Source of the DNA: Donghicola tyrosinivorans
Lineage (GTDB): Bacteria; Pseudomonadota; Alphaproteobacteria; Rhodobacterales; Rhodobacteraceae
NCBI RefSeq assembly: GCF_003003355.1
Contig: NZ_PVTQ01000005.1
Coordinates: 237,034 to 301,033, forward strand
Direction: 5' to 3'
DNA: 64,000 nt
This document shows positions 38,228 to 45,170 of the stretch, piece after piece. The stretch's first letter is position 1. Every line of letters starts with the position of its first letter. The position numbers and the translations under genes are program-made. Below the pieces are notes generated by a model that ran no database searches, was not told the DNA's origin, and worked only from the letters and a program-made list of their open reading frames with translations.

Positions 38228-39274
38228 TCACGCCACGCGGGCGCGAAACTTCTTGAACTGCTTGCTCCACGCATCGGCAAAGCGCAGTACATCTTCTTCT
38301 GTCGTCGCAGGGCCAATGCTCACGCGGATCGCTCCGCTGGCAGTGGCCTCGTCATAGCCCATGGCCCGCAGTACGCGGCTGGCCCGCACCTTGCCGCTGG
38401 AACAGGCCGAGCCCGCACTCACAGCAAAACCGGCCAGATCCATCTGCATCACCTGCGTCTCGCCCTTCCAGCCTGGAACGGCCAGAACAGTGGTATTGGG
38501 CAGCCGCTCGGCCCCTTTCCCCACCAAAATAAGCGAGTCAGATACATCTTCCAGAGCGTTTTCTAGAATATTTCTAATTTCCGCAACCCGCTCCCAAACA
38601 CCATCGGCCAAATCCCGTGCCGCCGCCTCAGCAGCCGCGCCAAAACCCGCCATACCAATGACGTTCTCGGTCCCTGAGCGGCGCCCCATTTCCTGACCGC
38701 CACCCTTGATGCGGCTTTCCACATCCAAACCGCGCCGCAAAACCAAAGCGCCAATCCCCTTGGGACCACCCAGCTTATGGGCCGACACCAGCCCCATTTG
38801 CGCGCCGCTCCAGTTGAAAGCGAAAGGCACCTTCCCAAAGGCCTGCGTCATATCGCTGACCGCCAAACCTTCAGGCAAGCGCTGGAGAACACCAGTTTCG
38901 GAATTGGCCAGTTGCAAAACGCTCCGGCCGGGATCGCTCACCGCAACCGCCCCGTCGCCCGACACCGGCAATGACGGATCGACCCATGAGACAACCGCAT
39001 CATGCTCTACATCTGCACCCAGATACCCGCGCCCTGCACAGGCCAAGGCCGCCGCTTCCGTCGCGCCAGAGGTAAAGACCACATCGGCCCCATCCGCCCC
39101 CAGCGCCGCCGACACCTGCGCCCGCGCCTTCGCGATCAAAGACTTCGCTGCACGCCCCTCTGCATGAACGCTGGACGGGTTCCCCAGAACATCCATGGCA
39201 CCGATCATCGCCTCACGCGCCTCGGGGCGCAAAGGCGTCGTCGCATTCCAATCCAGATAAACGCGCCCCATCAT
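38228..39274 (-). CDS. Cysteine desulfurase, NifS/IscS (group I) type
   Basis: This 348-residue PLP enzyme is a second cysteine desulfurase within the suf operon. The PLP Lys lies in [14 protein letters not shown] (about residue 187) and the catalytic Cys in [15 protein letters not shown] (about residue 312), the extended-loop group I form. It is shorter than E. coli IscS (404 residues), closer to the NifS-like forms found next to sufB in alphaproteobacteria. It lies 76 bp after iscR; the gap contains a minus-strand copy of the GAGTATTT-type element. Confidence 0.9.
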   Translation of the reverse strand: MMGRVYLDWNATTPLRPEAREAMIGAMDVLGNPSSVHAEGRAAKSLIAKARAQVSAALGADGADVVFTSGATEAAALACAGRGYLGADVEHDAVVSWVDPSLPVSGDGAVAVSDPGRSVLQLANSETGVLQRLPEGLAVSDMTQAFGKVPFAFNWSGAQMGLVSAHKLGGPKGIGALVLRRGLDVESRIKGGGQEMGRRSGTENVIGMAGFGAAAEAAARDLADGVWERVAEIRNILENALEDVSDSLILVGKGAERLPNTTVLAVPGWKGETQVMQMDLAGFAVSAGSACSSGKVRASRVLRAMGYDEATASGAIRVSIGPATTEEDVLRFADAWSKQFKKFRARVA

Positions 39275-39280
39275 GCGGCC

Positions 39281-39305
39281 CTTTCATCTTGGAAAAAATA
39301 CCTCG
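39281..39305. repeat. Recurrent GAGGTATTTTTT...AAGATGAAAG element (minus strand), copy 5
   Basis: On the minus strand GAGGTATTTTTTCCAAGATG then AAAG resembles the plus-strand elements at 8391 and 12721. It lies between iscR and the nifS-like gene, 7 bp before the latter's start codon. Confidence 0.45.
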
Positions 39306-39350
39306 GGGGAGCAGCGCAGCTGCGGGGGCAGCGCCCCCATCCGTCGCGCA

Positions 39351-39809
39351 TTATTCATCCACCACGTCAAACAGGCACGGCACCGCCGGACAAGGGGCCA
39401 GCTGGTTGCTGATCAAATCCTGCAAACGGGTCTGATGCAGAAAGACGTAGACATGGGCGCTCAGCCCTTCCCAAAGGCGGTTCGACAGGGACTGCGCCCG
39501 CGATCCCGACAAGGCACCGGACGCACCCGCGCCCTTGTGCATGGCGCTCACGGTCTCATCCACCGCGCCCAACACGTCCACCACCCGAATCTCGGAAGGA
39601 GAGCGCGCCAAGCGGTAACCACCACCGGGCCCGCGCACAGAATCCACCAGCCCCGCGCGGCGCAGCTTCACGAAAAGCTGCTCCAGATAGGGCAATGAAA
39701 TGTCCTGACGCTTGGAAATTTCGCTCAGTGTCACCAGATCCTCAGCGGGCTGAAGGGCCAGATCGACCAGCGCAACCATGGCATAGCGGCCTTTTGTGCT
39801 CAGTTTCAT
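39351..39809 (-). CDS. iscR: Rrf2-family regulator IscR (lacking the usual cluster cysteines)
   Basis: This is the Rrf2-type regulator that leads the suf operon, 152 residues. The winged helix (MKLSTKGRYAMVALVDLALQ, then LPYLEQLFVKLRRAGLVDSVRGPGGGYRLA in segments) is normal. The loop that in E. coli IscR carries three cluster-binding Cys reads HKGAGASGALSGSRAQS here, with none; the only Cys are 140 and 145 near the C-terminus (APCPAVPC). Rhodobacter sphaeroides IscR is known to bind its cluster in an unusual way with a single Cys, so this fits the lineage. It is divergent from the hydrolase gene at 39969 and preceded by three inverted repeats. Confidence 0.9.
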   Translation of the reverse strand: MKLSTKGRYAMVALVDLALQPAEDLVTLSEISKRQDISLPYLEQLFVKLRRAGLVDSVRGPGGGYRLARSPSEIRVVDVLGAVDETVSAMHKGAGASGALSGSRAQSLSNRLWEGLSAHVYVFLHQTRLQDLISNQLAPCPAVPCLFDVVDE

Positions 39810-39831
39810 GTCTTCTTCCCCCGCGAATACA

Positions 39832-39850
39832 TTGACGGGTGGCCCGTCAA
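39832..39850. promoter_or_regulatory. Perfect inverted repeat upstream of iscR, candidate operator or leader hairpin
   Basis: TTGACGGG, a TGG spacer and CCCGTCAA, 22 bp before the iscR start codon. Eight-base perfect arms could be an autoregulatory operator or a leader hairpin. Confidence 0.5.
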
Positions 39851-39872
39851 GCCTTAGATCGCTTACACCTTT

Positions 39873-39889
39873 CCCGACACCCTGTCGGG
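39873..39889. promoter_or_regulatory. Second perfect inverted repeat upstream of iscR
   Basis: CCCGACA, a CCC spacer and TGTCGGG. It lies between the first repeat and the Irr-type box, about 64 bp before iscR. Confidence 0.45.
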
Positions 39890-39890
39890 A

Positions 39891-39907
39891 TTTAGAACCT
39901 TTCTAAG
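39891..39907. promoter_or_regulatory. Irr box (iron control element) for the iscR-suf operon
   Basis: TTTAGAA, CCT spacer, TTCTAAG matches the TTTAGAA-N3-TTCTAAA iron control element recognised by Irr in alphaproteobacteria with one mismatch in the outermost base. The location about 82 bp upstream of iscR fits control of Fe-S assembly by iron through Irr; it also lies about 60 bp upstream of the divergent hydrolase gene. Confidence 0.65.
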
Positions 39908-39968
39908 GTGGCCGATCATTTTCGTCAAGAATTGACATGCCCCTTTTGAGCAGGAGTGCCAAGGACCT

Positions 39969-40622
39969 ATGCCCGAGGTCATTTTTCCCGGACCCGAAGG
40001 CCGCCTCGAAGGCCGCTATCATCCTCAAAAAGATCGTGATGCCCCGATTGCCATCGTTCTTCATCCCCACCCGCAATTCGGCGGGACGATGAACAACAAG
40101 GTTGTCTACAACCTGCATTACGCCTTCTACAACATGGGCTTCACTGTCCTGCGCTTCAACTTCCGTGGCGTCGGCCGCAGCCAAGGTGAATACGATCAGG
40201 GCGTGGGCGAATTGTCCGATGCCGCATCGGCGCTGGACTACCTGCAGTCGATGAACTCGAACTCCAAGCATTGCTGGGTCGCTGGCTTCAGCTTTGGCGC
40301 GTGGATCGGCATGCAGCTTTTGATGCGCCGCCCCGAGATCACCGGTTTCGTCAGCGTCGCACCGCCTGCCAACATGTATGACTTCAGCTTCCTGGCACCC
40401 TGCCCCAGCTCTGGTCTGATCATCAACGGCACCTCGGATCGCGTGGCGCCCCCTGCGGACACCCATACCCTTGTCCGCAAACTGCAAGAGCAGAAGGGCA
40501 TCACCATCACTCACGAAGAGATGCAGGGCGCAGGCCACTTCTTCGAAGAGCCGCACATGGAGCCGATGATTGACCACGTCACCGGCTACGTGAAACGCCG
40601 CCTGACCGAGAACAGCCGTTAA
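39969..40622 (+). CDS. Alpha/beta hydrolase
   Basis: This 217-residue cytoplasmic serine hydrolase has the nucleophile elbow GFSFGAW (about residue 104), an Asp in NGTSDRVAPP (about residue 159) and the His in GAGHFFEEP (about residue 193). It begins MPEVIFPGPEGRLEGRYHP, as in a family of short, lid-less hydrolases widespread in proteobacteria. The substrate is unknown. It is the first of three close plus-strand genes (3 bp to the next). Confidence 0.87.
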   Translation: MPEVIFPGPEGRLEGRYHPQKDRDAPIAIVLHPHPQFGGTMNNKVVYNLHYAFYNMGFTVLRFNFRGVGRSQGEYDQGVGELSDAASALDYLQSMNSNSKHCWVAGFSFGAWIGMQLLMRRPEITGFVSVAPPANMYDFSFLAPCPSSGLIINGTSDRVAPPADTHTLVRKLQEQKGITITHEEMQGAGHFFEEPHMEPMIDHVTGYVKRRLTENSR

Positions 40623-40625
40623 TCC

Positions 40626-40856
40626 ATGGCGATTACGGAAGATCTCGCAGACGCGCTGGCCCGCGATGTGCTCGAAGCCATGGAGGCGCTCGGAGACGAG
40701 CGCCTTCCTGACGAAGTGGCCGCAGTGATCGCCGCCACCTCGCCCACCACCGAAGAAGCGTTCCGCACGGCTGTCCGTGTCCGAATCGCAGAACGCCGCG
40801 CCCGCAAGTTTCTGGAACAGAAACTGGCCGACGCCGCAGCCGCGTTAGAAAAATGA
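40626..40856 (+). CDS. Small all-helical protein of unknown function
   Basis: This 76-residue protein (MAITEDLADALARDVLEAM to LADAAAALEK) is predicted to be helical, rich in Ala, Glu and Arg. No family is recognised. It is flanked by 3 bp from the hydrolase stop and overlaps the next gene by 4 bp (ATGA), so it belongs to a three-gene operon and is probably real. Confidence 0.75.
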   Translation: MAITEDLADALARDVLEAMEALGDERLPDEVAAVIAATSPTTEEAFRTAVRVRIAERRARKFLEQKLADAAAALEK

Positions 40857-41440
40857 CTCAAGACCGGATTTCAGCCCAGCTGGCCTTTCTGACCGAGGCC
40901 GACCGGCTGAAGTCCATCCAGCGCGCCACCACCCTTTGCGATGCCTCGCGCCGCGAAAACTCTGCCGAACATAGCTGGCACATCGCTCTTTACGCTCTAA
41001 CCTTGGCCGAACATGCGGAACGCCCCGTCAACATCGGGCGGGTGATCCAGATGATCCTTCTGCATGATATCGTTGAAATTGATGCAGGCGATGCCCCTAT
41101 CCACGGCGGCCCCGATCCGGCCATTCAGGCGATCAAGGAACAAAAAGCTGCCGACCGCATCTTTGGCATTCTGCCCGCCGATCAGCGCGACCACTATCGC
41201 GCCCTTTGGGAAGAGTTCGAAGCCGCCGAGACCGATGACGCCATCTTCGCCAAATCTATCGACCGCGTGCAGCCCCTGATCGCCAATTTGGAGACCGGCG
41301 GCGGCAGCTGGATCGAATATGACGTTACCGCGCAACAGCTGGAAACCCGTGTCGGGGTCAAGGTCCGGCGCGGTGCCCCCAAGGTTTGGCAGGCCTTAAA
41401 ACAGCGCATCGACACATGGTTTGCTGAAAATCGGGGCTAG
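40853..41440 (+). CDS. HD-domain nucleotidase (YfbR/5'-deoxynucleotidase family)
   Basis: This 195-residue HD hydrolase has the metal-binding His in ENSAEHSWHIALYAL (about residue 41), the HD pair in ILLHDIVEIDAGD (about residue 70) and a downstream Asp in KSIDRVQPL. It belongs to the group that includes YfbR 5'-deoxyribonucleotidase; nucleoside monophosphates are the likely substrates. It overlaps the previous small gene by 4 bp and is followed by icd after 99 bp. Confidence 0.85.
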   Translation: MTQDRISAQLAFLTEADRLKSIQRATTLCDASRRENSAEHSWHIALYALTLAEHAERPVNIGRVIQMILLHDIVEIDAGDAPIHGGPDPAIQAIKEQKAADRIFGILPADQRDHYRALWEEFEAAETDDAIFAKSIDRVQPLIANLETGGGSWIEYDVTAQQLETRVGVKVRRGAPKVWQALKQRIDTWFAENRG

Positions 41441-41453
41441 GTGTGGAAATTTA

Positions 41454-41471
41454 GTATACCGTCGTATACCG
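41454..41471. promoter_or_regulatory. Paired GTATACCG repeats in the icd promoter region
   Basis: GTATACCG occurs at 41454-41461 and 41464-41471, one helical turn apart, about 70-85 bp before the icd start. The GTATAC core is itself palindromic. The arrangement suggests a regulator binding twice on the same DNA face. Confidence 0.5.
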
Positions 41472-41539
41472 ATTATTCCATCTGGTAAAAACTTCCGCTA
41501 TATTGCCGCCAGAGACTCACTCAGGCGGAAGGCCCCCCA

Positions 41540-42751
41540 ATGTCGAAAATCAAGGTAGCCAACCCGATCGTCGAGATGGACGGCGACGAGATGACCCGCA
41601 TCATCTGGCAGTTCATCAAAGAAAAACTCATCCAGCCCTATCTGGATCTGGACCTGCTGTATTACGATCTGGGGATCGAAGAGCGGGATCGAACCAATGA
41701 CCAGATCACCATTGATGCCGCCGAAAAGACCAAAGAGGTCGGCGTTGCGGTAAAATGCGCCACCATCACCCCTGATGAAGCGCGGGTCGAAGAATTCGGC
41801 CTCAAGCAGATGTGGCGCAGCCCCAACGGCACCATCCGCAATATCCTTGGCGGCGTGGTGTTCCGCCAGCCGATCATCTGCCAGAACGTGCCCCGTCTGG
41901 TCCCCGGCTGGACCCGCCCCATCGTCATTGGCCGCCATGCCTTTGGTGACCAGTACAAGGCGACCGACTTCAAATTCCCCACGGCGGGCAAGCTGACGAT
42001 GAAATTCGTGGGCGAGGACGGCACCGTCATCGAAAAAGAGGTCTACGACGCCCCCTCGGCCGGCGTATTCATGGGGATGTACAACCTTGATGCTTCGATC
42101 ATCGATTTCGCGCGGGCCTCGTTCAACTATGGTCTGTCGCTGGGTTGGCCGGTCTATCTGTCCACCAAGAACACGATCCTCAAGCAATATGACGGTCGCT
42201 TCCTTGAGCTGTTCCAGCAGGTCTTTGACGCGGAATTTGCGGGTAAGTTCAAAGAGGCGGGCATCTGGTACGAGCACCGTCTGATCGACGATATGGTTGC
42301 CTGCGCCATGAAATGGAACGGCGGCTTTGTCTGGGCCTGTAAGAACTATGACGGCGACGTGCAGTCCGACACTGTTGCGCAGGGCTATGGCAGCCTTGGC
42401 TTGATGACCAGCCAGCTGATGACCCCCGATGGCAAGATCGTCGAGGCCGAGGCCGCCCACGGCACCGTCACCCGTCACTATCGTCAGCATCAGGCGGGGC
42501 AAGCGACCTCGACCAACTCGACCGCGTCGGTCTTCGCGTGGACCGGCGGCCTCAAGCACCGCGCCAAGCTGGACGACAATGCAGAGCTGAAGAACTTTGC
42601 CGAAACCCTTGAGCGTGTAGTGGTCGAGACCATCGAAGCGGGCGATATGACCAAAGATCTGGCACTGCTTGTTGGTCCCGATCAGGGATGGCAAACCACG
42701 ACGGGGTTCTTGGATAAGATCGACCAGAACCTCCAGAAAGCTTTGTCGTGA
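41540..42751 (+). CDS. icd: NADP-dependent isocitrate dehydrogenase
   Basis: Icd oxidises isocitrate to 2-oxoglutarate in the citric acid cycle, making NADPH. The 403-residue protein is the homodimeric eukaryote-like type found in alphaproteobacteria: [20 protein letters not shown] at the start, [21 protein letters not shown] in the active site and [14 protein letters not shown] near the C-terminus. The start follows GGCGGAAGG. A strong terminator follows at 42819. Confidence 0.97.
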   Translation: MSKIKVANPIVEMDGDEMTRIIWQFIKEKLIQPYLDLDLLYYDLGIEERDRTNDQITIDAAEKTKEVGVAVKCATITPDEARVEEFGLKQMWRSPNGTIRNILGGVVFRQPIICQNVPRLVPGWTRPIVIGRHAFGDQYKATDFKFPTAGKLTMKFVGEDGTVIEKEVYDAPSAGVFMGMYNLDASIIDFARASFNYGLSLGWPVYLSTKNTILKQYDGRFLELFQQVFDAEFAGKFKEAGIWYEHRLIDDMVACAMKWNGGFVWACKNYDGDVQSDTVAQGYGSLGLMTSQLMTPDGKIVEAEAAHGTVTRHYRQHQAGQATSTNSTASVFAWTGGLKHRAKLDDNAELKNFAETLERVVVETIEAGDMTKDLALLVGPDQGWQTTTGFLDKIDQNLQKALS

Positions 42752-42818
42752 CCTGAGGAACGCCACGTAACACATTGTTACAAAACATAAATAGCAATGC
42801 ATGCGAAAATGCATAGAT

Positions 42819-42854
42819 TGGCGCCCGCCTCACATTGGGCGCCATTATTTTTTG
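42819..42854 (+). terminator. Rho-independent terminator after icd
   Basis: TGGCGCCC and GGGCGCCA arms flank a ten-base loop, then TTATTTTTT. Confidence 0.92.
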
Positions 42855-42930
42855 CATAGGTCATAATTTACGCTGCGGTGCGGCAAAATTTCCCTTGATT
42901 AGGTCAGTATTGCTGCCATATGTGGGAACC

Positions 42931-43554
42931 ATGCCCGCATCTATTCATATCCCCCCGTCAAGGCAGAAGCATTCGCTGCTAGAAGACCTACAAGGTCTGA
43001 CCATCGGCCTTGTGACCACCTCGATCGGCCTCAGTTTTCTGACGCAACTGGGGTTCATTACCGGCCAGACTGCCGGTCTTGCGCTGATCATCAGCTATCT
43101 TAGCGGGATCAGCTTCAGCTGGGTGTTCTGGCTGATCAACATCCCCTTCTACATCGTCGCGTGGTTCTACATGGGGCGCGAGTTCACGATCAAATCCGCA
43201 ATCAGCGTGTCGATCCTGTCGGTGCTGATGGCCCATGTCCCTACCCTGATGCCGTTCAATGGGCTGAACCCTGTGTTCGGCACCATCGCGTTTGGCATTC
43301 TGACGGGCTTTGGCCTGCTGGGGGTGTTCCGGCACAAATCATCCCTTGGCGGTCTTGGGGTGATCGCCCTGATGGCGCAGGAATTCTTGGGCATCCGCGC
43401 GGGCTACGTGCAGCTTGGCTTTGACGCGATCCTCTTTGGCGTCTCGTTCTTTTTGTTCGAGCCACGCGTGGTGCTGTTCTCGCTGTTCGGGGCGGTGATC
43501 CTGAATGGGGTGATTGCCTTTAATCATCGGCGCGACCGGTATATCGCGGGCTAA
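42931..43554 (+). CDS. YitT-family membrane protein
   Basis: This 207-residue protein has about six membrane helices and the YitT signature GFITGQTAGLALIISYLSG near residue 45. The start MPASIHIPPSRQ at 42931 is preferred; the frame is open upstream through the icd terminator. YitT proteins are integral membrane proteins of unknown transport role. A close paralogue follows after 24 bp. Confidence 0.83.
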   Translation: MPASIHIPPSRQKHSLLEDLQGLTIGLVTTSIGLSFLTQLGFITGQTAGLALIISYLSGISFSWVFWLINIPFYIVAWFYMGREFTIKSAISVSILSVLMAHVPTLMPFNGLNPVFGTIAFGILTGFGLLGVFRHKSSLGGLGVIALMAQEFLGIRAGYVQLGFDAILFGVSFFLFEPRVVLFSLFGAVILNGVIAFNHRRDRYIAG

Positions 43555-43578
43555 ACCTTTTCAAAGCAGAGATTCCCC

Positions 43579-44190
43579 ATGTCCGAGCCGCATAAGACCA
43601 TCAACCACACCGTCCTAGAAGACAGTCAGGCCTTTGCGCTTGGCACGACCATGTGTTCGCTGGGGCTGTTGCTGCTGACCAATATGGGTCTGATCACTGG
43701 CCAGACCGCAGGTCTTGCGGTGCTGCTCAGCTACCTGACCGGTTACTCGTTCGGGCTTTTGTTCTTTCTGGTGAACATCCCATTCTACGTGCTGGCATGG
43801 CTGCGTATGGGGCCGCGTTTCACGATCAAGACCTTCATCGCCGTGGCGCTGCTGTCTTTCGTCGCAGATGCCCTACCGAACTATATCCGGATCGAGCAGA
43901 TAGACACGCTGGTCGGCACGCTGGTTATGGCGGGTGTCACCGGTCTGGGTCTGATGGTGCTGTTCCGCCATGGCGCGTCGTTGGGCGGGATCGGCGTTCT
44001 GGCCCTGTATTTGCAGGACAAAACCGGCTTTCGCGCCGGTCACACGCAGCTGATCTTTGATGGCGGCCTATTCACGGTTGCCCTTTTCGTCATGCCGCTG
44101 CCGACGGTGCTTTATTCGCTGCTGGGTGCGGTGATTGTGAACCTGATTATCGCCACCAACCACCGCCGCGATCGCTATATCGCGCTTTAA
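43579..44190 (+). CDS. YitT-family membrane protein (tandem paralogue)
   Basis: This 203-residue protein repeats the architecture of the preceding gene (GLITGQTAGLAVLLSYLTG near residue 37; a matching C-terminal NHRRDRYIAL), so the pair arose by tandem duplication. The sequences have diverged considerably. The two may form a heteromer. Its stop codon overlaps the stop of the convergent amidotransferase gene by three bases. Confidence 0.83.
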   Translation: MSEPHKTINHTVLEDSQAFALGTTMCSLGLLLLTNMGLITGQTAGLAVLLSYLTGYSFGLLFFLVNIPFYVLAWLRMGPRFTIKTFIAVALLSFVADALPNYIRIEQIDTLVGTLVMAGVTGLGLMVLFRHGASLGGIGVLALYLQDKTGFRAGHTQLIFDGGLFTVALFVMPLPTVLYSLLGAVIVNLIIATNHRRDRYIAL

Positions 44191-44987
44191 GCGACCTTGC
44201 GCGCCCGATGCAGATCGGGCGCAAAGACCCGCTCTTGGCAGCCGTCCTTGCTGAATTCCAGCCAGCAGCCTTGAGGCACCTCTTTCCAATCGCTTTCACC
44301 ATTCTCCAGCGGCTCGGACACCACGGCCCAACCGTTGCGGCTGTCCGACCAGCGGTAATAGAGCGAGGGCGCATTGCAGTCCGAGGCATAGCGCACGGCG
44401 AACAGACGCTCTCCGTCCGAGAGGGCCGCAGCAAGGCGCATGTGGGGCAGCGCCCCCTGCTCTTCCGAGATGGCTTGCAGACGGGCAACCGCCACAGACA
44501 TGGCGCTATGAGGACAGGTATCCAGACCTTCGGCCATTGCGATCAGGAACAGCGCCTCGCTATCGGTGGCACCACGGCGCTGATCGTACAGGCGGTCGGG
44601 GATCATCATGTCCACCCGCTTGCGAATACGGTCAAAGCCACCGATCTGCCCGTTGTGCATAAAGCTCCAGCGGCCCACAGCGAAGGGATGGCAGTTGTTG
44701 CGGCTGGTCGCCGATCCGGTCGAGGCCCGCACATGGGCCATGAACAGATGGGACTGAACCTGATAGGCCAGCGACCGCAGGTTGGGATCGGACCACGCAG
44801 GGCTGACATCGCGGTAAAGGCCGGGCTCGGGGCGTTGATCATACCACGACAGACCGAAACCGTCGGCGTTAATGGCCGTCGAACACTGGGTCGCGCAGTG
44901 GGACTGATGGACCAGCGAATGGTTCGGGTCCGTGACCACTTCGGAAAGGAAGATCGGATCGCCAATGTAAGCCGCCCAACGGCACAT
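44187..44987 (-). CDS. Class II glutamine amidotransferase
   Basis: This 266-residue N-terminal-nucleophile amidohydrolase is of the YafJ/DUG3 type. The start MCRWAAYIGDPIFLSEVV at 44987 puts the catalytic Cys at position 2, as the mechanism requires; the longer frame to 45002 would hide it. Downstream motifs GFGLSWYD and HPFAVGRWSFMHNGQIGGF form the glutaminase site. The acceptor of the released ammonia, if any, is unknown; DUG3-like members act in glutathione breakdown. Confidence 0.88.
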   Translation of the reverse strand: MCRWAAYIGDPIFLSEVVTDPNHSLVHQSHCATQCSTAINADGFGLSWYDQRPEPGLYRDVSPAWSDPNLRSLAYQVQSHLFMAHVRASTGSATSRNNCHPFAVGRWSFMHNGQIGGFDRIRKRVDMMIPDRLYDQRRGATDSEALFLIAMAEGLDTCPHSAMSVAVARLQAISEEQGALPHMRLAAALSDGERLFAVRYASDCNAPSLYYRWSDSRNGWAVVSEPLENGESDWKEVPQGCWLEFSKDGCQERVFAPDLHRARKVA

Positions 44988-45170
44988 GAGGTTACCTGCC
45001 AATTGTTATTTTCGATTGGCCGATAGGATACGCCCCTTGTCGCACCGCAGCAAGTAGCCCCAACGTGGCAAAGACCACCTCTTTTTGAGAGGTCCCAGCT
45101 TATGGACAAGGCCCCCGCGCGGCGATAGACAACGTTGACGCTTGGCCCAAGCCAGAACGAAAGAGACCAC

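Noticed and set aside
36870..38357. A 495-codon open frame opposite sufB
   Set aside because: Antisense shadow of sufB; composition rich in His, Arg and Gly with no motif.
41498..42814. A 438-codon open frame opposite icd
   Set aside because: Antisense shadow of icd; it even reads through the terminator region.
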